Origin: an uncultured Prevotellaceae bacterium
GTDB lineage: Bacteria; Bacteroidota; Bacteroidia; Bacteroidales; Muribaculaceae
DNA: 40,356 nt
Direction: 5' to 3'
NCBI GenBank assembly: GCA_937916085.1
Contig: CALGGO010000003.1
Coordinates: forward strand, 1-40,356
The notes below the pieces were generated by a model. It had not been told where the DNA came from. It did not search any database and saw nothing but the letters and a program-made list of their open reading frames with translations. Shown one piece after another: positions 1 through 8,146 of the stretch (position 1 is its first letter; each line of letters starts with the position of its first letter). Both the position numbers and the translations under genes were made by a program.

Positions 1-14
1 TGACATACAGGAAA

Positions 15-46
15 GACTGTCTGTTTGTCTTTATGTTTGTTTGTCT
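15..46. repeat. Short degenerate tandem repeat (TGTTTGTC-like)
   Basis: About four imperfect copies of a TGTTTGTC-like unit lie between the window edge and the first gene. No reading frame is visible. It belongs with the other intergenic short tandem tracts in this window. Confidence 0.5.
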
Positions 47-55
47 AGAAAAACG

Positions 56-119
56 CTTCGCGGCGACAGCCTTATGTAAACTTATGTTCTTGTGTCTAAT
101 CCCTTGCTGCGTGGGAGTG
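56..119. repeat. Dispersed intergenic repeat, copy 1
   Basis: About 63 bases that match 15761-15823 in the same orientation with only scattered substitutions. Both copies begin with a CGCGGCGACAG-like block and contain GTTCTTnTGTCTAATC. Both are non-coding. The rest of 1-151 shows only simple repeats. Confidence 0.6.
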
Positions 120-151
120 CTGCGCTGGTAGTTGTTTGGGCGGTTAGGGTT

Positions 152-189
152 AAAAAATGCCCGACGCATCGTTGCTGATGCGCCGGACA
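152..189 (-). terminator. Intrinsic terminator of the lipoprotein gene
   Basis: Bases 158-170 pair with 177-189, with one internal mismatch and a six-base loop. On the minus strand the stem is followed by six T (the A run at 152-157). It lies 26 bases beyond the stop of the lipoprotein gene. Confidence 0.65.
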
Positions 190-214
190 TATTATAGAGT
201 TCTAAAGACGTTTT

Positions 215-715
215 TTAGAACATCAAATCGAAGCGTCCCCAGTTGTTGTTCATCTTGTCGAGGACGTCTTTTGTTGTCTCGCCTACCATATTGAAGGTGA
301 TGATGTCGCCTTCTTTGAGTTTCTTGTACTCGGCGTCATAGTCCACCTTGTCGGCATCAGCAAGCTTGAACTCGATTTTGCCCTTCTCGCTGCTGTTTTC
401 TACGTTGAAGTTTGCAGTACCCTCAGCGAGGCTCTTCTTCAGCTCTCCGCCTTTAACTTTCACCTGCATAGGCATGGTGATAGTCACCTTGTCGCCATCG
501 ATAGTGGCCTCAAACTCGGTTTTTGTTTTCTCGGTACCAAAGATGTCGAAACACTCGTAGTTAGAGCCAGAGTTGCTTCCGAACTCATACTCTACAGCGT
601 AAGACTCTGGAGCGTCGCTAGCTTCGGAGCCCGAAGCCGAACTTGAAGAAGTGCCGTTGCCGCCACAAGCGGTCATCAATGCGATAGTCGCAATCATTAA
701 TAAATACTTTTTCAT
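215..715 (-). CDS. Hypothetical lipoprotein
   Basis: A 166-residue protein with a lipoprotein signal: Lys2-Lys3, a hydrophobic core, then lipobox MTAC with Cys17 as the likely lipidated residue. A Ser/Gly/Ala-rich linker follows (about residues 18-38). The rest is a beta-rich domain of charged and hydrophobic alternation with no motif I recognise. It probably sits in the inner or outer membrane facing the periplasm. It is a single gene with its own terminator at 152-189. No TAnnTTTG box is visible upstream; the 5' flank instead holds GATCC-type and TAATCTC-type intergenic repeats. Function unknown. Confidence 0.8.
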   Translation of the reverse strand: MKKYLLMIATIALMTACGGNGTSSSSASGSEASDAPESYAVEYEFGSNSGSNYECFDIFGTEKTKTEFEATIDGDKVTITMPMQVKVKGGELKKSLAEGTANFNVENSSEKGKIEFKLADADKVDYDAEYKKLKEGDIITFNMVGETTKDVLDKMNNNWGRFDLMF

Positions 716-770
716 AAAAAAGAAAGATGTTTAATTGGTTAATAAATAAAGTGAATAACTATTTCGTTTA

Positions 771-875
771 TCGAGGATCGGGAATTCTGCATTTTATTTA
801 ATCTCTAATCGCGCCTTGGCGCAACTAATCTCTAATCGTGAAAGCACCAACTAATCTCTAATCGTGCAAAGCACG
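771..875. repeat. Intergenic repeat tract with mini-hairpins
   Basis: Three copies of CTAATCTCTAATCG (near 799, 825 and 851) alternate with very small hairpins: GCGCC-TT-GGCGC at 811-822 and CGTGC-AAA-GCACG at 863-875. A GATCC-type unit lies at 771-785. The tract runs into the 3' end of the metalloprotease gene, so its last codons are made of repeat sequence. The TTAGAG tracts at 34.06 and 36.2 kb belong to the same family on the opposite strand. Confidence 0.65.
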
Positions 876-3070
876 ACTCCTAGAAGGATGTTATAAGTCG
901 CTGTCACGTCGGCTGCGGTGATTTCTCCGTCGCCGTTTTGGTCACCATTGGCCAAGTTAGTGGTGTCGTTGTTGAGGAGGAAGTCGTAGAGTGCCGTCAC
1001 GTCGGCGGCAGTGACCTCTCCGTCGCCGTTCACGTCGCCAGGGATGGCATCGTCGCCAATATAATGTATTGTTATGTTGTCGATGATGAGGTTCACGTTC
1101 TTTGAACCTGATGTGCGGTTGATCTTGAAGCGCAAGGGCTGTTTGGCTAGATTGAGTCGCCATTTTATGATCTCATCGGCATTTGCCGCTACAGTCTCGG
1201 TGCCTAAAGATGTCCATGTGGCGCCTTCATCGGTAGAGTAGTAGAGTTGGATCTTTGATGCCGTGCTTGATGTGTTGATGGCGTTAAGAGAAATCTTGAT
1301 TGCTTGCACATCGATGTCGCTGTTCATGGCTATGCCGCCTGGCATTTGGAGCGATGCGGCGTGTCCGTCGTTGTATTCCACCACATCGGCTTTGGGGAAA
1401 TTCCAAGTGGCGAAATTGCCCTGCACGTTGGTGGCGTTGGCAGGAAGCCCTGTAGGCATTAGCTCAAAGTCTTCGACCATTGTCACTGGCGGCACATCTT
1501 TGACAACGTTAAATGTTATTATGTTGTTGTCTTCGGTGATGTTGCTCAGTCCAAACTCGCAAGGATCCTCAGCCCAAGTGACGAGAGCCGGATAACTAGA
1601 GGAGTTGATATAGGTCACACCCTTTGAGCCAGGGAAAGGCACCTCTCCATTTCCTGCTCCCGAGGAGCGCAGCAGCTCGTAGTAGTTGTGGGCAGGGTTG
1701 CAGTTCACTTCGTTGTTCCACCACGCCTGCTCGTTGCTGTAATCTACTCGTGTGATCACCAACCCGTGTCCTGGCAGTGCCTTGTCCCATTTGCCCGACT
1801 GACGGTTCTCGAGGAGGAAGAACTCATTCTCGTTGGGCGACGGCATCATGTAACCAGTGTTGCTGATGTCAACCGCCGAGAGGCTATAATCGCCAAGAGA
1901 GAGCGCTGTGGGCTCTTCGGCAAACCCCAGCTCCCATCGCTCCCAGAGGCTGTAACCCACTGGTTCACGACCATAGTTGTTGCTGCTGCCGCTTGCCATT
2001 ATGTCCCAATCACCAGGATGGTTGCTCTCGCCTCCGTTACCGCTGTAGTCGGTGTCGTAGAGGTCGGGCAGTCCCAGCACGTGTCCAAACTCGTGACAGA
2101 ATGTTCCGATGGCGTTAGGCATGGTGTAGTTGTAGCTCTCCCAACCATAAATCTCGCATGAGGAGGCGTAGGTGCCCATTCTCTTGCCGTCATAGATGTA
2201 GGGTTGTGGTGGCCACCCCGACCACCAGTCAATCAGGTAGCTCATGTGGGGCCACAGGTAACCGCTGTTGTTGCCGCTATAGCTTGACGAATAACCGGCT
2301 ACCATGAAGAACACCATGTCGATTTCGTCATCGTTGTCGGCATCATAGAGCGAGAAATCCACTTCGCTGTCAACCGAGTCGAGGGCGGCCTTGAAAATCT
2401 CTCTCGCCTTGTCGTTGCCTTCATAGCATGAGTAGTCGAGGTTTACTGGACCTACTATATCAAATACTGGGTCGAACTGTCCCATTGAGTTGTCGTAGTA
2501 ATAATCGCGCACGCTGCCGGTACATTTCTGAAAGCGTCCTTGATGATAGAAGCCTGTGTAGTTCACGGTGTTGCACAGCTGGTTGTAGAAGTCGTTGGGG
2601 TCATCCATCTGGAACTGCTTGTCGTTGTAGTTAATGAGGATGATAAGACCGCGGAACAGGCTGTAGTCAACCGCTGGCTCACGGTTCTCACGGTTCTCGC
2701 GGTTCTTCTTGTCGCGCGTGGCACGTTTTTGGTGTGCTAGGGTGATAGCTGCCTTGTCAATGAGGTTCTTGTCGAGCGACGCCACCAGCTGCATCTCTTG
2801 CGCGTCACGAGCGGCAGGGTCATGTGCGATGACGCCCGAGGCATGAAGTTGCTCACCTTTCTTGATGGCATATTCCCATGTGCCTTTAACATCGATAATG
2901 GTGTAGCCGTCGATGGTAGTGTTGAAATGGTAGAATTCGTCGCCCACCAGCTTAAGTTGAAGCGTGGAACCATCGGGTTGAGTCACGTTGATGGGGGTGG
3001 GGTTGGCTGGCTCGGCACTCGCCATAATGGCAGTGAGAAATGCCGCCAGTAATAACAATATTTTTTTCAT
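851..3070 (-). CDS. Secreted M6-type metalloprotease with dockerin-like C-terminus
   Basis: A 739-residue protein with a Sec signal peptide (about residues 1-19), an N-terminal propeptide-like region, and a catalytic domain with the zinc site HEFGH at 326-330 followed by a GLPDLYD segment and DWDIMASG near 354-361. This is the pattern of M6 (immune inhibitor A-like) peptidases. A jelly-roll-like region follows (about 530-670). The C-terminus has two EF-hand/dockerin-like units (about 678-731) rich in D-x-N-x-D. The same module ends the neighbouring BspA-like protein, so it may be a shared surface or sorting module. The last eight residues (VVLCTIRD) come from an intergenic repeat that runs into the gene. 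The product is probably exported and degrades proteins or peptides. Confidence 0.85.
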   Translation of the reverse strand: MKKILLLLAAFLTAIMASAEPANPTPINVTQPDGSTLQLKLVGDEFYHFNTTIDGYTIIDVKGTWEYAIKKGEQLHASGVIAHDPAARDAQEMQLVASLDKNLIDKAAITLAHQKRATRDKKNRENRENREPAVDYSLFRGLIILINYNDKQFQMDDPNDFYNQLCNTVNYTGFYHQGRFQKCTGSVRDYYYDNSMGQFDPVFDIVGPVNLDYSCYEGNDKAREIFKAALDSVDSEVDFSLYDADNDDEIDMVFFMVAGYSSSYSGNNSGYLWPHMSYLIDWWSGWPPQPYIYDGKRMGTYASSCEIYGWESYNYTMPNAIGTFCHEFGHVLGLPDLYDTDYSGNGGESNHPGDWDIMASGSSNNYGREPVGYSLWERWELGFAEEPTALSLGDYSLSAVDISNTGYMMPSPNENEFFLLENRQSGKWDKALPGHGLVITRVDYSNEQAWWNNEVNCNPAHNYYELLRSSGAGNGEVPFPGSKGVTYINSSSYPALVTWAEDPCEFGLSNITEDNNIITFNVVKDVPPVTMVEDFELMPTGLPANATNVQGNFATWNFPKADVVEYNDGHAASLQMPGGIAMNSDIDVQAIKISLNAINTSSTASKIQLYYSTDEGATWTSLGTETVAANADEIIKWRLNLAKQPLRFKINRTSGSKNVNLIIDNITIHYIGDDAIPGDVNGDGEVTAADVTALYDFLLNNDTTNLANGDQNGDGEITAADVTATYNILLGVVLCTIRD

Positions 3071-3099
3071 GTTTTATAGATAATATTTGGTTCAGGCTA

Positions 3100-3107
3100 C
3101 AAAGGTA
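3100..3107 (-). promoter_or_regulatory. Candidate -7 box for the M6 protease gene
   Basis: On the minus strand this reads TACCTTTG, a match to the Bacteroidetes -7 consensus TAnnTTTG, about 30 bases upstream of the start. I see no good TTTG at the expected -33 distance, where the upstream terminator stem lies. Confidence 0.4.
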
Positions 3108-3110
3108 AGC

Positions 3111-3150
3111 AAAAAAAATGACAAGACCACACTTTTTGCGTGATCTTGTC
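3111..3150 (-). terminator. Intrinsic terminator of the BspA-like gene
   Basis: An 11-base stem (3120-3130 with 3140-3150, one G-U type pair) and a nine-base loop. On the minus strand it is followed by eight T (A run at 3111-3118). It lies about 55 bases after the stop codon of the upstream gene. Confidence 0.75.
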
Positions 3151-3206
3151 GAAAAAATAATCTAAAATATGGTGCAAATTCCTAAAAGAATTTTGCTGCA
3201 AAATTT

Positions 3207-6200
3207 TTAATTACCTAACAGGATGTTGTAAACGAATGTCACATCGGCAGATGTAATATTGCCGTCACCGTTCTGGTCGGCATTTGCTACACCAGTGTAG
3301 TCATTGTTGAGCAAGATGTTGTAGAGCAATGTGACGTCGGTGGCAGTAACCTCGCCATCACCGTTCACGTCGCCAGGGACTACTACTGGATCAGAACCAC
3401 TGCTCTTATAAGCAGCAACACCATAGGCAGCGATGCCCTCTACAGCGTAGGTGATAGTAGGAGCTACAGTTGGGTCGGCAGGAGCAGCGTCAATCATCTT
3501 GATACCAGTTTGGTGCAATGGGTTGGTGGCGTCATACTCTACCATACCTGGAACTGCAGTGCCGCCATTGCTTGAGATGTAAGCCCAGTAGATGTGTTCT
3601 CCGTCGCCAGTAATCTGGGTAATACCAGTGATCTCGTCGCCCGAGCCTTCGAGCAAGATGGGAGAATCGTCGATGAGAACTGCATCGTCGGCAACGGTAG
3701 CCTGTTCTTGCTTGGTGTTAAGAGTCTCAAGGGCGATGCGGTAGAGACCTGGGGTGCTGTTGCCCACATTGTCCTTCTGAACGAAGAAGTAAACATATCC
3801 GTTCTCCTCGTCGAGGTAGAATGTCGTCATCTGAACGTTGAACAGGTAAACAGGCAGCTGCTTGTCGGTGTGGTCGGCTCCAGTGCCGTCGGTATAGAGC
3901 ATGCCCTTATCAAAGCGGAAGATACCCTGACCGTTGAACTTCTTGGCAACCCAGTAAACGTTGTTGCGGGTAGTGCCGTCGGAGGCTATCACGTCGGTAG
4001 CACGCATTGTCATGCCAGCGCCAATAGCTCCGTATGTGATCTTGTCGTTGTAGTAAGGCAGCCAGTTGTTCTCCATGAAGAAGGGCTGTGAACCGTAGAG
4101 ACCTACGGTGTCGGCGCTCATCTCATGGATGCCCACGTTGCGGTCGGCGATGTAAATCTTGTTGTCGATTTCAGAGATATACATCGAGAATGGATCCTCA
4201 AATGCCTTGTAGCCCACGTTGTTCAAAACGGTAACACGGTACCACATGCCATCGGTGTTGTTCACGTAGAAGAGTTCGCCGTCACCGCCGGTGGCTTGTG
4301 CATCGGCACCCTGATACTGGAAGTAGTGGCCAGCGCTGGCAACATACACACGGTTCTTGTAAAGCTGCAAGTTGAAAGCGTGCTCGCCGGTGTTGAACTG
4401 AGTGTCGATAATCTCGCCTGCTTCATTCTTGTACATGAGTCGGCAGTCCTTAGTGGCGAAGTAGAGTCCTGGAGGACATCCGAGTGTGGTACCCTCACCA
4501 GTGATTGTGGGGTCACCAACGATGTTGAGGTATTGCCACTGTGGAGCAGCTTTGTAGGTATCAACAGCACTTGCTGCCACCAGGCACTCAACGTTGCTTT
4601 GGCTTGGCTCAAATACGCCGGCGCCGAGCACAGGAGGAGTTACGTTGAGAACTCTCAGGCTCTGGATGGTAGAAGGCACAGCACCTTTCTCCATGTAGTT
4701 GATGTGTGAGCCAAGTTCCATGTGTTCGAGAGCAGTACAGCCAGCGAACGCATCCTGGAAGATGTTGGTCACGGTGCTTGAGATGTTCACAGTGGTGAGG
4801 CTTGTACAGTTAGCGCACAGGCTCTGAGGAATCTCGCGTGCACCTTCCTCGACGTTAAGAGTCTCAAGGTCACTCTCGAGGAAAGCGTTAGGATTAACGG
4901 TCATGCCAGCCTTGTAAGTGAACTCTTTGATGGCTGCACGATAGAAGCCGTAGTTGCCAATCTCGGTGAGAGCAGGGAGGTTCACGTCGGTGTAAGGCGA
5001 GTAAGCCATACCATAGTTGTCGATGGTCTCGATGGTGGCATTGCTGATGGTTGTGCCAATTTCACCCTCATGAGCTGTAACGAGCAGGCGAGTGCCGGCA
5101 GCGTTGGTGAGGACACCGTTGTTGAGGGCAAATGCGCTGTTGCCTGCGCCAAGCTCGATGCTTGCGAGGCTGGCGATGGGACCAAAGGCGGCATTGCCGA
5201 TAGTAGCTACGGTTGATGGCAACTTGACACTTGTAATGGCGTTAGCCCCTGCAAATGCAGTTGTACCGATAGTGGTGAGGCCTTCGGGAAGCTCGATTGC
5301 TCCAGTCAGGCCGCTGTTGCGGAATGCCGACGCTCCAATGCTTGTGAGCGTGGTCGGGAAGTTGAAGTTGTCCAGACTAGAGCATCCGTTGAACGCACTC
5401 TGCTGAATTGAAGTGACTTCTCCCAGGAAGCTCACCGACTCCAGTTGAGAGCAGTTGAGGAAAATGTTCATGGGTACCGAAGTGATGGTCGCTGGCAACT
5501 CAATGCTCTTGAGGTGGTTGCAGGCTTGGAAAGCGTCGGAGCCGATAGTGGCAATCACGTTTCCTTCTTCAAATATCACTTCTTCAATGCCAGAGCATCC
5601 CATGAAGCAGCTTTGAGCGATGTCGGTTAAATTGCCGCCCAAAACAAGTTGCTTGATTGTTGGGTAGTTGTGGAATGGCTGAAGGTTGCTCACATAGTCG
5701 CTGGTATTCATCTGGCGCTCAATAATGAGGGTGTCAAGTGGTGGGAGGTCGGCACTAGTAGCACCAAATGCGTTCCTGTTGAACTTGAGAGGTGTCTCGC
5801 TTGCCATGATGGTGAGTTTGCGCACACCGGTATTGGCAAATTGGTTAGAGATCAGAGTGCTTGTCACGCCACCAGGGATAAATGCCTCGGTCACATTTAT
5901 GCATTCCCAAATTGTGCCGCTACCAAGCTTGGTTGCCGTTTCGGTAACTGGATAGTTGGTAAGGCTTGTACATCCACGGAAGCAGTTGTTGCCATAGCTC
6001 ACGCAAGTGGTGGGGAGGTGAATCTCCTTAATGTCACGGCAGTTGACAAATGCGTTAGCGTCAACAGCAACCACGGTGTAGGTGATACCGTTGTAGTCAA
6101 ATGTCTCGGGGATGTTGACGATGTTGTTCTCGTCACCAGTGTAGAAAAGAGAGTCTTTTACCGACACTCCATCAACCGTTACTGTGTTGATAGTGTACTT

Positions 6201-6347
6201 TGTTAAAGTGGCGTTAGTTCCGCTAGTGCTCCAGTTATAGCCTAATGCCGTGATTTTCGCAGCACCCGCCGAGCCAAATGCCAAGAGCAGTGCCACCATG
6301 CCAAGCAAACTACGCAACCATGATAAACGTGTAATGTTCATGCTCAT
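3207..6347 (-). CDS. BspA-type leucine-rich repeat surface protein with dockerin-like C-terminus
   Basis: A 1046-residue exported protein. The signal peptide is about residues 1-29; a second in-frame start at Met3 is possible. Residues about 90-590 hold repeated LRR_5/BspA units with recurrent AF..C..L..I.LP patterns, typical of Bacteroidales and Treponema surface proteins that bind host or matrix proteins. About 610-970 is a beta-rich region with repeated YWVAKK/YVYFF-like strands that may form a propeller. The final 55 residues (992-1046) form two D-x-N-x-D-G dockerin-like units almost identical to those of the adjacent protease. The gene has its own terminator at 3111-3150. A TAAATTTG box lies far upstream (near 6460-6470) without a clear -33 element. 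The binding partner is not predictable. Confidence 0.85.
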   Translation of the reverse strand: MSMNITRLSWLRSLLGMVALLLAFGSAGAAKITALGYNWSTSGTNATLTKYTINTVTVDGVSVKDSLFYTGDENNIVNIPETFDYNGITYTVVAVDANAFVNCRDIKEIHLPTTCVSYGNNCFRGCTSLTNYPVTETATKLGSGTIWECINVTEAFIPGGVTSTLISNQFANTGVRKLTIMASETPLKFNRNAFGATSADLPPLDTLIIERQMNTSDYVSNLQPFHNYPTIKQLVLGGNLTDIAQSCFMGCSGIEEVIFEEGNVIATIGSDAFQACNHLKSIELPATITSVPMNIFLNCSQLESVSFLGEVTSIQQSAFNGCSSLDNFNFPTTLTSIGASAFRNSGLTGAIELPEGLTTIGTTAFAGANAITSVKLPSTVATIGNAAFGPIASLASIELGAGNSAFALNNGVLTNAAGTRLLVTAHEGEIGTTISNATIETIDNYGMAYSPYTDVNLPALTEIGNYGFYRAAIKEFTYKAGMTVNPNAFLESDLETLNVEEGAREIPQSLCANCTSLTTVNISSTVTNIFQDAFAGCTALEHMELGSHINYMEKGAVPSTIQSLRVLNVTPPVLGAGVFEPSQSNVECLVAASAVDTYKAAPQWQYLNIVGDPTITGEGTTLGCPPGLYFATKDCRLMYKNEAGEIIDTQFNTGEHAFNLQLYKNRVYVASAGHYFQYQGADAQATGGDGELFYVNNTDGMWYRVTVLNNVGYKAFEDPFSMYISEIDNKIYIADRNVGIHEMSADTVGLYGSQPFFMENNWLPYYNDKITYGAIGAGMTMRATDVIASDGTTRNNVYWVAKKFNGQGIFRFDKGMLYTDGTGADHTDKQLPVYLFNVQMTTFYLDEENGYVYFFVQKDNVGNSTPGLYRIALETLNTKQEQATVADDAVLIDDSPILLEGSGDEITGITQITGDGEHIYWAYISSNGGTAVPGMVEYDATNPLHQTGIKMIDAAPADPTVAPTITYAVEGIAAYGVAAYKSSGSDPVVVPGDVNGDGEVTATDVTLLYNILLNNDYTGVANADQNGDGNITSADVTFVYNILLGN

Positions 6348-6641
6348 AGTTCTTTTGATTTTTGAAAAAGTTAATAATATGGTTTTTTAAGTAATTGTTA
6401 ATCAGTTTGTTGTAGGGAGAAATCTACTGTTTGTGGTAGAGAAACTCTAAATTTCAATTTACAAATTTATAAAAAAAACTTTGGCACGCTTTTAAGATTA
6501 TTCTAAAAAAATGCAAAAAAATAAAAAATTGATAAAATGCTCACGCTCGCAAGGCTTTGTGCTGGGCACACGCTTTGGCTCGCTTAATCGCATTTTTGTT
6601 TGACAAAAGTCTTCGATTCTCGAATTTCGATCCTCGATCCC
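6348..6641. other. Intergenic region with dispersed repeat
   Basis: 294 bases. The half next to the BspA-like gene is very AT-rich and probably its leader. Bases 6532-6597 are a dispersed repeat shared with 33889-33954. Bases 6611-6640 are a short GATCC-type repeat tract that stops just after the dGTPase gene. I see no gene. Confidence 0.6.
6532..6597 (-). repeat. Dispersed intergenic repeat, copy 1 (minus orientation)
   Basis: The reverse complement starts AAAAATGCGATTAAGCGAGC and ends GCGAGCGTGAGCATTTTAT. The same start and end, with a diverged middle, occur at 33889-33954 on the plus strand. A 15-base block, CAAAGCCTTGCGAGC, also recurs near 33690. Confidence 0.6.
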
Positions 6642-7982
6642 CTAGACGGTAGGCAGGCTGATGCCGTCGAGCTGGCGGTAGAGGTTGAGGGCATAGACGT
6701 CGGTCATGGCGCTGATGTGGTCGAGCACGCCTTGCAGTTTCTCGAATAGGGTGGTGGCATGAACGTCATACTGCTGTGGAAACTTGTTGAGGAGCAGTTG
6801 AGAGTAGTTGCTCTCGGGGTGCAGCACGGCCTGTGTGAGCTTGTCGAGCAGCAGGTTGATGATTCTTATACCTGCCAGGTCCACGTCAACCACATAACCG
6901 GCGCGGTAGAGTTTCTTGAACGCCACTTCGCTGCAATGCTTGTAGCCCTGCTTGGGCAGTGGTGATATGTTGTCGATAAGCGAGCCTTCAAAAAGTCCCT
7001 CCATTATCTCGTCCTCATGCTCTACAAATACCTTGGCGCACTCCTGCACGAGCTGTCCCACCACGCAAGAGCGCAGATACACGATTTTCTCGTTAGGGTC
7101 GGCAACTTTTTCCATCACCTGGCGCATGTGAGATTTGCGTTCTTCGTTGAAGAACCCGGTGAGCAGGTCAATAGTCTCTGCTGTAGTGAGGAGTTTGAGT
7201 TTGTGACCGTCCTCAATGTCCATCACTTGGTAGCAGATGTCGTCGGCGGCCTCCACCATATACACTAACGGGTGGCGGCAGTAACGTTCCTCTTCTATCC
7301 TGATGATTCCTAACTCGCTGGCGATTCTCTCGAAAGTGTCTTTCTCGGTGGTGAAGAACCCGAACTTGCCCTTCTCGCTGGCATGACTTGAGGAGTAGGG
7401 GTATTTAACTATTGAGGCGAGGGTGGAGTAGGTCATGGCGAAGCCACCGGGGCGACGGCCTTTGAACTGATGGACGAGGGTGCGGAAGGAGTTGGCGTTG
7501 CCCTCGAAGTGTGTGAGGTCGGCCCATTGCTGCGGGGTGAGGCGGTCTTGGAACACTTTGCCGTTACCGCTTGAGAAAAACTCACCTATGGTCTTTTCGC
7601 CCGAGTGCCCGAAGGGTGGGTTCCCCAAGTCGTGGGCAAGGCAAGCCGCGGCGACTATTTCGCCCATGTTCCACAGCTTGTCGCGCCAGGGTTTGTCTAG
7701 GTGTCGCTCATGCAGACGTATGGCAATCTCGTTGGCTAGCGAGCGTCCTACGCACGACACTTCAAGGCTGTGAGTCAGGCGGTTGTGGACGAAGATGCTG
7801 CCAGGCAGGGGAAACACCTGAGTCTTGTTCTGAAGTCGTCGGAACGGCGACGAGAAGATAAGTCGGTCGTAGTCGCGCTCAAAGTCACTGCGCACTCCGC
7901 TTTTCGTGTCCTTATAATGCTCCAGCCCTAGGCGGGTGTCGCAGATCAGTCGCTCCCAGTTCATTTTCGTTGCCATAGTCAT
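6642..7982 (-). CDS. dgt: Deoxyguanosinetriphosphate triphosphohydrolase (dGTPase)
   Basis: A 446-residue HD-domain enzyme that cleaves dGTP (and probably other dNTPs) to the nucleoside and triphosphate. Family signatures are SPFRRLQNKTQVFPL (about 45-59), the metal ligands His71 in RLTHSLEV and His117-Asp118 in AHDLGNPPFGHSGE, and a later EAADDICY segment. The length suits the family. Starts at Met1, Met3 or Met7 are all possible; Met7 (7964) gives the MNWERLI beginning that I associate with relatives and would leave a more normal leader behind the -7 box at 8005-8012. Cytoplasmic. Besides housekeeping dNTP control, dGTPases can act against phages, but nothing here shows that role. Confidence 0.93.
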   Translation of the reverse strand: MTMATKMNWERLICDTRLGLEHYKDTKSGVRSDFERDYDRLIFSSPFRRLQNKTQVFPLPGSIFVHNRLTHSLEVSCVGRSLANEIAIRLHERHLDKPWRDKLWNMGEIVAAACLAHDLGNPPFGHSGEKTIGEFFSSGNGKVFQDRLTPQQWADLTHFEGNANSFRTLVHQFKGRRPGGFAMTYSTLASIVKYPYSSSHASEKGKFGFFTTEKDTFERIASELGIIRIEEERYCRHPLVYMVEAADDICYQVMDIEDGHKLKLLTTAETIDLLTGFFNEERKSHMRQVMEKVADPNEKIVYLRSCVVGQLVQECAKVFVEHEDEIMEGLFEGSLIDNISPLPKQGYKHCSEVAFKKLYRAGYVVDVDLAGIRIINLLLDKLTQAVLHPESNYSQLLLNKFPQQYDVHATTLFEKLQGVLDHISAMTDVYALNLYRQLDGISLPTV

Positions 7983-8004
7983 GATGTATTTTAAAATTAA
8001 AGTG

Positions 8005-8012
8005 CAAAAATA
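8005..8012 (-). promoter_or_regulatory. Candidate -7 box for dgt
   Basis: It reads TATTTTTG on the minus strand, matching TAnnTTTG, 22 bases upstream of the first possible start. The -33 position is AT-rich without an exact TTTG. Confidence 0.45.
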
Positions 8013-8083
8013 ATGTTTAATTTTGAAATTGAATAGAAAAAAGCGTAGTTTTAGTAATAAAGAGCAAAAACTTCATCATTGAT

Positions 8084-8114
8084 TTTGTGTTTTTCTCAAT
8101 TTTCACTATCTTTG
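8084..8114 (+). promoter_or_regulatory. Bacteroidetes promoter of the AAA/PDDEXK gene
   Basis: TTTG at 8084-8087, a 19-base spacer and TATCTTTG at 8107-8114 match the -33/-7 consensus exactly. Transcription should start near 8120. This rules out the upstream ATG at 8087 and supports the start at 8147. Confidence 0.75.
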
Positions 8115-8146
8115 TGGTCAAGAATAATTGTTATCCGTTTTTTGCT

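Noticed and set aside
6423..6440. TCTAC...GTAGA hairpin in the BspA-like leader that resembles the Cas12a crRNA handle.
   Set aside because: The loop is eight bases instead of four, the rest of the repeat is absent and no spacer-like context exists. Most likely chance.
8087..8146. Upstream ATG at 8087 for the AAA/PDDEXK gene.
   Set aside because: A consensus promoter (8084-8114) lies across it, so the transcript should begin downstream of this codon.
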